From CAYMUR01 sp964393615 (GTDB lineage: Bacteria; Planctomycetota; Planctomycetia; Pirellulales; Pirellulaceae): a DNA stretch of 64,000 bases. The notes beneath the pieces were generated by a model. The model had not been told where the DNA came from, searched no databases, and saw only the letters and a list, made by a program, of their open reading frames with translations. The translations under genes and the position numbers were made by a program. Shown piece after piece: positions 36,660 to 45,762 of this stretch. The DNA lies in the NCBI GenBank assembly GCA_964393615.1, contig CAYMUR010000016.1, positions 1 through 64,000 on the forward strand, read 5' to 3'. Position 1 is the first letter of the stretch; the number at the start of each line of letters is the position of its first letter.

Positions 36660-37744
36660 GGATGCCCAAGTGGGGCATGTCGATGACCCATGGAAAGGTG
36701 GTCCAATGGCTTGTTTCCGAAGGGGAACTGGTATCGTCAGAAACTGACGTGGTAGAGATTGAGACAGAAAAGATTACCGGTGCGGTAGCCGCGCCTGCAG
36801 CGGGTGTTTTACGTCGCCACGTTGCACCTCCAGGTGATGAGATACCTGTAGGGGGCTTGCTGGCTGTTATTGCTGATGCGGAAACTTCGGACGAAGCTAT
36901 TGATGTTTTTGCGGAGCAGGCAGCGGATCAAGGGCCTGAGGAACAAGGTGAGTCGCAAACTGCCGCTCCTGAAACGATTGAATTAGGTGGTCGTAGTATC
37001 CGTTATTTAAAGCGAGGTGAAGGTTTACCCGCCGTGGTGCTAATCCATGGATTTGGTGGAAACCTGAACAACTGGTTGTTCAATCATGAACTGTTGGCCA
37101 CTGGTAGAACAGTTTACGCACTGGATTTACCCGGGCATGGTCAGTCGTCCAAGGATGTGAGTGACGGCTCGCTGGCAATGTTGGTTCAATGTGTGCTTGA
37201 CTGGCTCGACGCTGTCGGGCTTACGGAGGTGCATCTGGTAGGACATTCGCTGGGCGGTGCCATTGCGGTTGACACCGCGTATCGTGCTGCGGATCGTGTG
37301 AAATCGTGTACGTTACTTGCCAGCGCTGGGTTGGGAGTGGAAATCGATAATGAATTTATCGAAACGCTCGTTCAGGCCAGTCGTCGTAAGCAGTTAAAAC
37401 CTCAGTTGGAAAAACTGTTTAACGATCCCGAACAAGTTACACGCCAACTGGTTGAAGAACTTCTTAAATTCAAACGCATGGATGGTGTTCAAAGCGCACT
37501 ACATGCGATTGCCGAACAGTTTGTCGTGGATGGCCGTCAAGTGATCAATATACGGGACCAGCTACAGCAGCTCGCCATGCCGACGCTCGTATTGTGGGGA
37601 CAGGAAGACCAAATTATTCCCGCTACACACGCTCAAAGTTTGCCTGACTCAGTGACCGTCAAGGTATTACCAGGATGCGGGCACATGGTGCATATGGAAG
37701 CATTCAGTGACGTGAATCGGGCGATGGAACAACTCTGGAAGTGA
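36632..37744 (+). CDS. acoC: Acetoin dehydrogenase E2: lipoyl domain fused to alpha/beta hydrolase
   Basis: The 370-residue protein starts inside acoB, eight bases after GGAG. Residues 8-82 form a biotinyl/lipoyl domain (MPKWGMSMTHG; lipoylated Lys47 in IETEKITG). After an acidic linker, residues 118-370 form an alpha/beta hydrolase with VLIHGFGGN, nucleophile Ser206 in VGHSLGGA, Asp326 in LWGQEDQ and His351 in GCGHMVH. This lipoyl-plus-hydrolase layout is that of AcoC in acetoin dehydrogenase, instead of the usual CAT-type acyltransferase. No E3 gene is nearby, so a shared dihydrolipoyl dehydrogenase is presumed. The last 50 codons have a diverged second copy at 51982-52134. Confidence 0.92.
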   Translation: MAGTCIEGVRMPKWGMSMTHGKVVQWLVSEGELVSSETDVVEIETEKITGAVAAPAAGVLRRHVAPPGDEIPVGGLLAVIADAETSDEAIDVFAEQAADQGPEEQGESQTAAPETIELGGRSIRYLKRGEGLPAVVLIHGFGGNLNNWLFNHELLATGRTVYALDLPGHGQSSKDVSDGSLAMLVQCVLDWLDAVGLTEVHLVGHSLGGAIAVDTAYRAADRVKSCTLLASAGLGVEIDNEFIETLVQASRRKQLKPQLEKLFNDPEQVTRQLVEELLKFKRMDGVQSALHAIAEQFVVDGRQVINIRDQLQQLAMPTLVLWGQEDQIIPATHAQSLPDSVTVKVLPGCGHMVHMEAFSDVNRAMEQLWK

Positions 37745-37813
37745 ATAGCTGTTCCTGAGCCGATGGGGTAAACCGCAGCAACTTCTCAAAGTCGTCTTGA
37801 AGTGTGCTAGTGG
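37557..37813 (+). repeat. Left copy of the acoC/TPR-gene junction repeat
   Basis: About 250 bp here match 51948-52205 in the same orientation. The best part, 152 bases ending just after the acoC stop, differs at about ten positions. The match continues past acoC into sequence that on the minus strand encodes LQDDFEKLLR. This corresponds to RQDDFKKLLQ at the C-terminus of the TPR protein at 52142. So this copy holds the intact acoC end plus a remnant of the TPR gene end. Confidence 0.85.
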
Positions 37814-37817
37814 AAAG

Positions 37818-37841
37818 TTTGACCGTTTGACCGTTTGACCG
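37818..37841 (+). repeat. Three tandem copies of TTTGACCG
   Basis: The octamer TTTGACCG is repeated three times without gaps, just outside the left junction repeat and upstream of the 3' end of the gene at 37995. The unit is too short for a CRISPR; it may be slippage or clustered protein-binding sites. Confidence 0.9.
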
Positions 37842-37994
37842 TTGGCCGTGATTTTGGGGTCACTATCGGACGGTTTGGTTATGACGCCATCTTGAACTTG
37901 ATGCCGAACCGGCTTTCGAGACAGATTGTCACTTTTCACTTTCGTACGACTCTCGTTTTACCCGCGCGATGTTTAATACCGAGGAACAGGCGGA

Positions 37995-39614
37995 TCAGTC
38001 TCTGAAAAGCACAGTAAGATGTGCATTGTCGATTTTGACCGTTCCTTCGACGTGCGCCACACTTGCCGTCACCAGATTCTTTGGAACTTGAAAAAACGTC
38101 AAGGCTGGCACATATTCAAGCCAGACGTCTTGTGGCTGATCGCTCAAAGCGGGTGTACTAGTCACCAGTTTTAGCTGCTGGCCGTTGAGTTTCACCTGCA
38201 GACCGTGTTGGGCCGTCAAATGAGTCAGATGCAACCGCAGCGTCACGGACGTTTTCTTGTCGGCTGGTGGAGCGGACATCACTTCCTCACCGACAGAGAA
38301 ATAGAGCGTGCCGCTTTTGGTGTCTGTGAGGTTGAGAGGTAGATGCTGGGGACAGGTATACGTCTTGTCGAGATCTTTGAGCACGTGTGGATCACCCAGT
38401 TCCCGCCACAATTGATGTGTTGGATCGAAACGATTAAATGTTGTTAGGCCATCGGCGCCCTCGGCGAATCGAAACACGGCTTCACCGCGACACATTAGCC
38501 ATGTGAGCTGATACGCGTGGTGGTACTTAAGACATGGATAGGATGGCGCACCATAACGGTGGGCCAGTTCATTGAATTCCCTTAAGGAGCCTTGCAGTCC
38601 AACGAGGTGAATCGGCATCACAATATCGATCAGGTCTTCTTTCAGCCAGGTCTCAAAGTCCATGCCAGATGCCAGGGAGCGTTGAGGAGACATGATGCCA
38701 CGAGCGGAAATCAGGATAGGTCTTCCTCGCCGAAGGCCTTCCTCTTCAGTCATTCTGCGAATCTTACGAGTCATCTCGTTGAGCTGCTGGACTTGTTCTG
38801 GTCCGACCGGTGAAGGAAAGAGGGTGCAAAAGCGAAAGTAGTCCAAATCGATTCCGTCAATGTCGTAGTGGTGGCAGATTTCGCGCAACGCGTTGATTGT
38901 CAGATCACGGATCACCGGCAGCCCAAAATTCAACGCTGTTTCGCCTTGCTTTCCCTGCCGCATCAACCTCAAAGTCTCTTCGGGAGTTTGATTTCCTTCG
39001 GCGTTGGCGTGTCCAATGGTGTACTCGGGATGGCGAACCTTGATCGTAGAAAGAAATTCAGGAATATACCAATCGTGATTGTCGTTCATTCGATTGGAAT
39101 AGAATATTTCCAGACCGTGCTTTCGAGCGGAATCGATCATCACCTCTAGATTGTCCATCCCATAGTTGGCCATCAGCGCTTTGTAGTTTTTGACGGCAGT
39201 TTTTCGTCTTTCGGGCTTCCTGTCAGGAAACTCATAGATGGTCTTGAAATTGCTTTCCTGGTACATGAGTCGCAAACCAAACACGGACGAATAAAAGATG
39301 GAATCGACTTGGGATTCGAGCAGGGCCGTTGTCCGCAACTTCAGCAGCCCCGCGGGAGTCGCAGTCATGGCTGCGGTCTCGTCCGTTCGATGGTTCTTCG
39401 GACCACCATGTCCTTCGAAATCATCCCCGTCGTTGTTGAAGATGAGCCTCCGCTTTCGCTGAGCCATCTTTTTGCGTTCTTTGCGTAATTCGGAGAGCGT
39501 GTACGTACCTTTGGTTTCATCTGCTTGTCCGAATGGGGTTAGCAACGCCACCACAAATAGCAGAATACAGGCTGTCATCCACGAATTCGTACGAAAAGGA
39601 TTCTGTTTTATCAT
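37995..39614 (-). CDS. Exported glycoside-hydrolase-like TIM-barrel protein (paralogue 1)
   Basis: The 539-residue protein has a signal peptide (TACILLFVVALLTPFGQA). A conserved block, RKRRLIFNNDGDD (about 54-66), starts the putative barrel. YDIDGIDLDYFRF at about 250-262 resembles the catalytic-strand region of family-10-like (GHL10) hydrolases, and LIDIVMPIHL and GADGLTTFNRFDP suggest later barrel strands. The last 120 residues form a beta-sandwich-like domain (TVKIDNAHLTVLFRD). It is about half identical by eye to the upstream gene at 39663, so the pair arose by tandem duplication. The two are separated by 48 bases and follow the DUF1559 gene in one minus-strand operon. Substrate is not known. 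Confidence 0.75.
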   Translation of the reverse strand: MIKQNPFRTNSWMTACILLFVVALLTPFGQADETKGTYTLSELRKERKKMAQRKRRLIFNNDGDDFEGHGGPKNHRTDETAAMTATPAGLLKLRTTALLESQVDSIFYSSVFGLRLMYQESNFKTIYEFPDRKPERRKTAVKNYKALMANYGMDNLEVMIDSARKHGLEIFYSNRMNDNHDWYIPEFLSTIKVRHPEYTIGHANAEGNQTPEETLRLMRQGKQGETALNFGLPVIRDLTINALREICHHYDIDGIDLDYFRFCTLFPSPVGPEQVQQLNEMTRKIRRMTEEEGLRRGRPILISARGIMSPQRSLASGMDFETWLKEDLIDIVMPIHLVGLQGSLREFNELAHRYGAPSYPCLKYHHAYQLTWLMCRGEAVFRFAEGADGLTTFNRFDPTHQLWRELGDPHVLKDLDKTYTCPQHLPLNLTDTKSGTLYFSVGEEVMSAPPADKKTSVTLRLHLTHLTAQHGLQVKLNGQQLKLVTSTPALSDQPQDVWLEYVPALTFFQVPKNLVTASVAHVEGTVKIDNAHLTVLFRD

Positions 39615-39662
39615 GCGGCCCTTTTTTGCAGTGGTTCTTGGACCATCTGGGGTTGGTTTGTG

Positions 39663-41420
39663 TCAATCGACGAAGAGCACATCCAAATGCAAGTCATCGA
39701 TGGTAACCATTTTACCAGGTTGTTCTACCCAGGCGGTCACCGTATTTTTGGGGACTTGAAGTAGTTCGGCTGCGATCGAAAACTTGAAACAGACTTCCTG
39801 TGGTTGGGTGCTTAAATGGGGCAAAGGATTTGCATTTTCCAGGCGGAATCCGTTGAATTTAACTTGGAGTCGGTGAGCGGACGTTATCCCGGTTACGTTA
39901 ATCCGCAGTGTCACTTCCTTATGTTTCTTTGTTGTTGGTGTGGACAACACATCGTCGCCGACGAGAAGCTGCAGAGGATCGCAGCCATTATTGGTGACCG
40001 TGACTGGAAGGGAATGGGGGCAGGTGTAAGTCTTGTCAAGGGTTTGCAATTTGTTAGGATCTCCCAATTCGTGCCACATGTTGTGTTGGGGATCGAACTT
40101 ATTGAACGTGGTGATTCCATCGGCACCTTCGGCGAAACGTGACATCGCTTCGCCTCGGCAATCTAGGCGAGTCTGTTGATATGCCGAGTGAAATCGTAAG
40201 CAGGGATACGCCGGTACGCCGTATTGGTGGGCAAGTTGGATGAACGCCTGCAGGGAACCGAGGTGTTTGCCACGTGGAATTCCATGGTGAATCGGCATGA
40301 CAATATCGATCAGGTCTTCTTCCAGCCATGTACGGAAATCCATGCCATACGCCAGTGAATATTCCGGATCGATAATTCCCCGAGCGGCAACCAGGATTGG
40401 TTTACCACGGCGTAGACCTTCCTCCTGCGTCATCACCCGTATCTTCCGCATCATATCATTAAGGTGTTCTATGTCCTGAGGACCCGCTGGAGGCGGTGAT
40501 CCGGCAAAACCTTTCTCTAGTTGCTCCATGACATTGACCATTTTATTCGTCCCATATTTGATTTGTGACGAAGCAAAGAGCCGCGGTGAGCGAAAGAAGT
40601 CTAAATCAATTCCATCGATATCATAGGTGCGACAAACCTCGCGCATGGCTTCGACGGTCAAATCGCGTACGACTTCCAAACCGAAATTCAATCCCGTGTA
40701 GGATTGTCTTCCTTTACGCATTAAACGCAAAGTTTCCGTGGGCGTTCTCGGATCCTTTGATTCGGCATGTCCAATCGTGTATTCGGGGTGCCGAACTTTG
40801 AGCGCGGACAGAAATTTGGGGAAATAGTAATCATGTACGTCATTGACCCGATTCGAGTAGAAAATTTCCAGGCCGTTTTTCCGCGCGTAATCAATCATAA
40901 CCTCCAAAGTGTCCATCCCGTAGTTGGCCATTAACGCCTGACAATTCTTGACGCCAATCTTTCTTCTTTCAGGTTTCCTGTCGGGAAATTCGTAGATTGT
41001 TTTGAAGGCGCTGTCCTGGTAAATGAGTTTCATTCCATAGATTGAGTGATAAAAGATCGCATCGACCTGCGATCCGAAAAGCGCGCTAGTTCGCAGCTTG
41101 AGCAGCCCTGCGGGAGTTGCTGTCCCTTGCGCCGTTTCTTCTGTTCTTTCGTTGTTGGGTCCGCCGTGCCCGTCCAAATCGTCGCCGTCATTATTGAAAA
41201 TGATCCGACGCTTTCGTGTCGCCATTTTGTGGCGTTCTTTTTTCAACTCGCTGAGGGTGAGTTCTTTCTCGCCTGCCACGATGGGGTCTGCTGTCAAAAC
41301 AAACGATGTGACGAGCCCAAGCGCCAGGATGGAGGGTAGGCAACCGCGGAAGGTTCTGAGGTAACCCCAAAGAGGTTTCACAAGTGGACACGTGGTCGCT
41401 ATCGAATAAAGGTTATTCAT
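39663..41420 (-). CDS. Exported glycoside-hydrolase-like TIM-barrel protein (paralogue 2)
   Basis: This 585-residue paralogue shares the same layout: a signal segment (CLPSILALGLVTSFVLTADP), RKRRIIFNNDGDD, TPAGLLKLRTSALFGSQVDA, YDIDGIDLDFFRS and a C-terminal beta domain ending IDDLHLDVLFVD. Compared with the gene at 37995 it has an insertion of about 30 residues after DFFRS (SSQIKYGTNKMVNVMEQLEK). Its ATG overlaps the stop of the DUF1559 gene (ATGAATAA), so translation is probably coupled. The family assignment to GHL10-like hydrolases rests on motifs only. Confidence 0.75.
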   Translation of the reverse strand: MNNLYSIATTCPLVKPLWGYLRTFRGCLPSILALGLVTSFVLTADPIVAGEKELTLSELKKERHKMATRKRRIIFNNDGDDLDGHGGPNNERTEETAQGTATPAGLLKLRTSALFGSQVDAIFYHSIYGMKLIYQDSAFKTIYEFPDRKPERRKIGVKNCQALMANYGMDTLEVMIDYARKNGLEIFYSNRVNDVHDYYFPKFLSALKVRHPEYTIGHAESKDPRTPTETLRLMRKGRQSYTGLNFGLEVVRDLTVEAMREVCRTYDIDGIDLDFFRSPRLFASSQIKYGTNKMVNVMEQLEKGFAGSPPPAGPQDIEHLNDMMRKIRVMTQEEGLRRGKPILVAARGIIDPEYSLAYGMDFRTWLEEDLIDIVMPIHHGIPRGKHLGSLQAFIQLAHQYGVPAYPCLRFHSAYQQTRLDCRGEAMSRFAEGADGITTFNKFDPQHNMWHELGDPNKLQTLDKTYTCPHSLPVTVTNNGCDPLQLLVGDDVLSTPTTKKHKEVTLRINVTGITSAHRLQVKFNGFRLENANPLPHLSTQPQEVCFKFSIAAELLQVPKNTVTAWVEQPGKMVTIDDLHLDVLFVD

Positions 41421-42423
41421 TGGAAATGACGTCTCCGTAGTTGAGTGTTGAGAGCGCTTGCCACGCGTGGAAATCGATCACGTCCTGTTTGAATTCAATG
41501 TGTCCGTCGACGAACGCGACGTTTACACCACCAGGGTGTTTGCTACGGGCCGCTGCCCAACCCGCTTCCCAGTTAATTTCTGCACAGGGCAATCCATTCT
41601 CGGGCATATCGACACATAAAATACTGTGTATGCCGTCGCCGGCACTCGAGTTGGGTGTCAATTTGTGGGTGTATGCAGTCGAGCCGGGAAAATGATAGAT
41701 CCATACGCCTCGATGGTCCGATTGATCAGATAGGGTGACGTGGTGATCCCGTTGACCGGCGATCACCTCGCTGACCATGGCCGTTTGCGAAGTTCCGTCC
41801 AAAATACGACTGATCCTACGACCCATGTTGCCCCCTTGAACGCGAAAGGCACCATCGGTTTCCAAGGCATCACCATTGAAGTCGATGTTACCAAATGAAC
41901 CGAGACCGACTGCATTTGGACTCGGTGGTTCGGCTTGTACGTCGCTGCCGTAACAAGCCACGTAGTTCGATCGCGCGAAGCCGCCTTTCAATGGATCGGG
42001 GTTGAACCATTTATTACTACCATCGCGCCGTCCCTGGGCGTCGTCACTCGGGCACGTGTAGGTGTTGATCTGTAAATGGGCGACTGCCGTATTAACGGGA
42101 TCACCAATGTAAGAATTGAAATCGAAACGGTCCTGGATATTTTCTTGCTCAAGGAACGGAAGAATCAACAAAAACATTGAGAATTCGCGACGTTCGGTTT
42201 TGTTCTCCTTGAAGTTGCAGCCTGCGGGCAAATGATTGAATTGATTCTCAAAATTCAGAATAGCGAGCGTGACTTGGCGCATGTTGTTCAAACACTCCGT
42301 CCGCCGAGCCGCCTCCCGAGCTGCTTGAACGGCAGGCAGTAAGAGCGCAATCAGAATGGCAATGATGGCAATGACTACCAAAAGCTCCACGAGTGTAAAA
42401 CCACGTACCGTCGGTCGTCTCAC
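41413..42423 (-). CDS. DUF1559 protein with prepilin-type N-terminus
   Basis: The 336-residue protein starts at GTG with a type IV prepilin-like leader, RGFTLVELLVVIAIIAILIA: cleavage after Gly8, Phe at +1 and Glu at +5 of the mature form. The DUF1559 body follows (AVQAAREAARRTECLNNMRQ) and the family's C-terminal VAFVDGHIEF motif is present. Such proteins are hugely expanded in planctomycetes and may form pilin-like surface assemblies. The overlap with the next gene ties it to the two glycoside-hydrolase-like proteins, suggesting a surface scaffold for polysaccharide handling. Confidence 0.94.
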   Translation of the reverse strand: MRRPTVRGFTLVELLVVIAIIAILIALLLPAVQAAREAARRTECLNNMRQVTLAILNFENQFNHLPAGCNFKENKTERREFSMFLLILPFLEQENIQDRFDFNSYIGDPVNTAVAHLQINTYTCPSDDAQGRRDGSNKWFNPDPLKGGFARSNYVACYGSDVQAEPPSPNAVGLGSFGNIDFNGDALETDGAFRVQGGNMGRRISRILDGTSQTAMVSEVIAGQRDHHVTLSDQSDHRGVWIYHFPGSTAYTHKLTPNSSAGDGIHSILCVDMPENGLPCAEINWEAGWAAARSKHPGGVNVAFVDGHIEFKQDVIDFHAWQALSTLNYGDVISNE

Positions 42424-42699
42424 GCGATCGCCTAGTGAAAAAGCAAAAAATTAAACCGCAAAAATCGAATGTTAGGGAGGGGCGGATCGTCAATCACATT
42501 ATTTATGATAACATTTCAGGGTGACTCATGCCACATTGCGGTTACAGCAAGCGAGCACGTCGTGAACGCGAAAATAGCAGCAACCCTTTGTGCACAGCAT
42601 CCACAACGTCGGTATCCGAAATAAGGTTCCTGGCAGTTAAATTTCAATGCCCCTTATCTGTTGCTTTGTCGCGACAACCAGCTTTGCCAAGTCAATCCC

Positions 42700-45348
42700 A
42701 TGCTTCCATTACGCCAGAGAACAGTCCATATGACACCGCGCGCCTTAGCGCCACGACGAATCGTGGCTGTTCTGGCTCTCATGGCAATCGGTGTAGCCAG
42801 CATGGTCTGCTTCTGGCCGGACCGTAGACGTACAAGCATTGATATTGACCGTGTGCTGCTGATCAGCATCGATACTTGTCGTGCGGATCACCTCAGGTGT
42901 TATGGCTTTCCCCGTCCGATCACACCTCATATCGACGAGGTTGCAGCTGACGGCATCCTCTTCACCAACGTCATTTCACCGGTACCGATGACTTTGCCTT
43001 CCCACAGTACGATGCTGACTGGCACCATTCCACCTTATCATGGGGTCCATGATAATTTGATGTACGGACTGGGACAGAATAATGTCACCTTGGCACAGAT
43101 TTTTCGTCGCGAAAGTTTTACCACCGGGGCGATTGTCGGTACGTTTGTTTTGGATTCGCAGTTTGGCCTGGATCAGGGTTTCGACACGTACGATGATCGC
43201 TTCGAAAACTATGACGCGACGATCAAGCTTACAGAACGTAAGGGCAGCGACATTAGTCGCCTGGCTATCGAGTGGTTAGAGGACCATCAAGACCAGAAAT
43301 TTTTTCTTTTTGCCCACTACTACGACCCCCATGCCATCTATGAACCACCCGAGCCGTTTGGGTCTGACTATGAAAACGATCTTTATGCAGGAGAAATTGC
43401 ATACACCGATCATTGCATAGGTCAGGTCATCCAGAAGTTGAAGGACCTTGAGCTGTATGACTCGACATTGATTATCATCACGTCCGATCACGGCGAGCTT
43501 TTGGGTGAACATGGTGAACCGACTCATTCCTACTTTATCTACCAAAATGTCTTACGTGTGCCGCTGATCTTTAAGTTGCCCCAGACACCTGGTAACACCT
43601 CGATCAAGTCGAAAGAAGGTCCACGTCGTATTCATTCCATCGCAGGGCTGGTCGACATCGTGCCCACGATTTGCGGTTTGCTGGACACGGAGTGTCCCGC
43701 TGCGGCACGTGGAATTGATTTGTCTGACACGTTGCTGGGTGATGTACCACCGTCTGAAGAACGCCAGTTGTACTGCGAAAGTCTTACGGCGACAAAGTAT
43801 GATGCGAATGGCTTGTTGGGGCTGGTTAGCGAGCGATGGAAGTATATTCAGACAACTCGTCCGGAGTTGTACGACCTGGACAGTGACCCGGGAGAACAGA
43901 AGAATCTGGCCGAGTTAGAAGTACAGATCGCTCAGAAGTTTCAGACTCAATTAGAAAAACTACTCGATGATCAGGTGCGTCAACTCGAAGACAGTAACAT
44001 CACACCGGGATCCGATGCGATCCGGAACCTCGAATCGTTGGGATATGTCAGCGGTACGGTAAGCGAGGATTTGAACTTTGACCGGACAAAGGAAGATCCG
44101 AAAGATGCCATCAAGTTGCATGAGGGGAACTCCGAGTTGTTGGCGCTGATCGCTCAAAAAAAACATGTCCGAGCCCGTCAATTGTGTACAAAACTGCTGG
44201 AGAGTCATCCCGACTACATCATGCTTTACATCCACCTGGCACGGATCGCCATGGACGAACGTGACATGACCGGGGCTGTCGTCTATTTAGAACAGGCTCT
44301 AGAAATCAACCAGGAAGATGCCAATACGCATCACTACATGGGTCTGGCACTCGTCGAACTGGGGAGAATCGATGAGGCCATCGATCATTACCGGCGGGCG
44401 TTGGAAACTCGTCCTGATGCAGGTGCTGAGACGCATACGGCCCTTGGCCTGGCTCTTATGACACAAGGCAAAACCGAGGAAGCGATCCGACATCACCGTG
44501 CCGCGCTGCGAGAAAACCCGAAATTGGCCGATGGTCACAACAACCTGGGTGCGGCGCTGTCTAGCCAGGGGGAGTTCGATGAGTCGATCACGCACTTGCG
44601 TCAGTCACTGCACTACAACCCCGACCATGCCGAAGCGCACTATAACTTGGGGAACGCACTTTACCAACAGGGAAAACACGACGAAGCGATCAGTCTTTTC
44701 CGCAAAGCCATTGCCATTAAACCGGATCTGTTCGAAGCTCATTATAACTTGGCCATGGCTATGTCGAAGCGTGATAAAGTGGATCCGGCCATCCATCACT
44801 ATCGCCAGGCGATCCGTTTTAACCCTGGCCTTTCTCAGGCGTGGAACAACCTTGGCAATTTGTTGGCACGCCTGGGTCAGCTAGAGGAAGCGATTCAGCA
44901 TTACGAAAAGGCGCTTGAAATAAAAAATGACTATGCTTTTGCACACATTGGTTTGGCGGGCGCCCTCAGGGCAAAAGGGGATCTGCGCCGAGCGCTCGAT
45001 CATTTTCGCCAGGCCGATCGCCTGCTGCCGAACCATCCGCTGGTACTAAGTGGTATGGCGTGGATTCTGGCGACGCACTCGGACGAGAAAGTTCGGCAGC
45101 CAGAGAGTGCAATCCATCTAGCCCAGCAGGCAGCCAAGCTGACCCAACGGCGCGACCCTACAGTCCTCGATACTCTGGCGGCGGCGATGGCAGCTGTCGG
45201 TCAATTTGATCAAGCCGTCCAATGGGCGCAAGCGGCGATCGACATGGCGAATTCTGCAGGGGACAGGCAGCTGGCTGAACAGATCCGCCAGCGTTTAGAA
45301 GGTTACCAGCAACAACGACCGTTTCGTGACAAGACCGATGGTTCTTGA
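42700..45348 (+). CDS. Sulfatase-like hydrolase fused to a TPR domain
   Basis: The 882-residue protein (ATG 42700; ATG 42730 also possible) has a transmembrane or signal segment (IVAVLALMAIGVASMVCFW). Residues about 50-430 belong to the alkaline phosphatase/sulfatase superfamily, with metal-ligand regions LLISIDTCRADHLRCYGF and TSDHGELLGEHG. The active-site segment reads MTLPSHSTMLTG. The Cys or Ser of the C/S-x-P-x-R sulfatase signature is replaced by Thr98 and the Arg by His102, so classical formylglycine sulfatase activity is doubtful. Phosphatase or phosphotransferase chemistry is possible. About ten TPRs follow (EAHYNLGNALYQQGKHDEAI; TYPE ALEINQEDANTHHYMG), ending near 860. The gene stands between divergent and downstream surface-protein genes. 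Confidence 0.88.
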   Translation: MLPLRQRTVHMTPRALAPRRIVAVLALMAIGVASMVCFWPDRRRTSIDIDRVLLISIDTCRADHLRCYGFPRPITPHIDEVAADGILFTNVISPVPMTLPSHSTMLTGTIPPYHGVHDNLMYGLGQNNVTLAQIFRRESFTTGAIVGTFVLDSQFGLDQGFDTYDDRFENYDATIKLTERKGSDISRLAIEWLEDHQDQKFFLFAHYYDPHAIYEPPEPFGSDYENDLYAGEIAYTDHCIGQVIQKLKDLELYDSTLIIITSDHGELLGEHGEPTHSYFIYQNVLRVPLIFKLPQTPGNTSIKSKEGPRRIHSIAGLVDIVPTICGLLDTECPAAARGIDLSDTLLGDVPPSEERQLYCESLTATKYDANGLLGLVSERWKYIQTTRPELYDLDSDPGEQKNLAELEVQIAQKFQTQLEKLLDDQVRQLEDSNITPGSDAIRNLESLGYVSGTVSEDLNFDRTKEDPKDAIKLHEGNSELLALIAQKKHVRARQLCTKLLESHPDYIMLYIHLARIAMDERDMTGAVVYLEQALEINQEDANTHHYMGLALVELGRIDEAIDHYRRALETRPDAGAETHTALGLALMTQGKTEEAIRHHRAALRENPKLADGHNNLGAALSSQGEFDESITHLRQSLHYNPDHAEAHYNLGNALYQQGKHDEAISLFRKAIAIKPDLFEAHYNLAMAMSKRDKVDPAIHHYRQAIRFNPGLSQAWNNLGNLLARLGQLEEAIQHYEKALEIKNDYAFAHIGLAGALRAKGDLRRALDHFRQADRLLPNHPLVLSGMAWILATHSDEKVRQPESAIHLAQQAAKLTQRRDPTVLDTLAAAMAAVGQFDQAVQWAQAAIDMANSAGDRQLAEQIRQRLEGYQQQRPFRDKTDGS

Positions 45349-45762
45349 GAGTCCGTATCGCGTTTTACCCTTGGCAGGGGTGTTGTACAGCCATGCGGTG
45401 TTAGCACCACATACTTCGAAATAGAAGAGAGTTAGATAAAAAATCAGTATTTGGGATCTCAGGGGTCGGTCAGCGTAATGGTGATTTTATCATTCGAGGC
45501 GACTTAACGAGTCGCAGGCAACCCCTGGGATGAAGGAAACTATATTTCATTTCATTAAGTATACATACTGTCATTTCTTGACATGTTGGGTCGTTTGGTT
45601 ACACTAAAAGAGATTAAAAGCGTAATGGGTGGGCCTATTTAGAAAATCCACCTGTTTTGTTTTCGTGTTTGTGGTGAATGGTTCTTCGACCGCTGTGTGG
45701 GCCGGGACAAATCGATGAACATATCCTTTGCATCAGCATGACTGCCTTGGTAAACCAGGAAT
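45349..45762 (+). other. Intergenic region with promoter
   Basis: No gene is supported in these 414 bases. A good promoter-like element at 45578-45605 would drive the PEP-CTERM propeller gene with a leader of roughly 150 bases. Confidence 0.5.
45578..45605 (+). promoter_or_regulatory. Sigma70-type promoter for the propeller genes
   Basis: TTGACA (45578-45583) is a perfect -35 hexamer. After 16 bases comes TACACT (45600-45605), matching the -10 consensus at four of six positions including the key A2 and T6. It is oriented toward the gene at 45763. Confidence 0.45.

Noticed and set aside
37818..37841. Start of a CRISPR-like array
   Set aside because: The TTTGACCG units are contiguous 8-mers with no spacers, and no cas gene is present.
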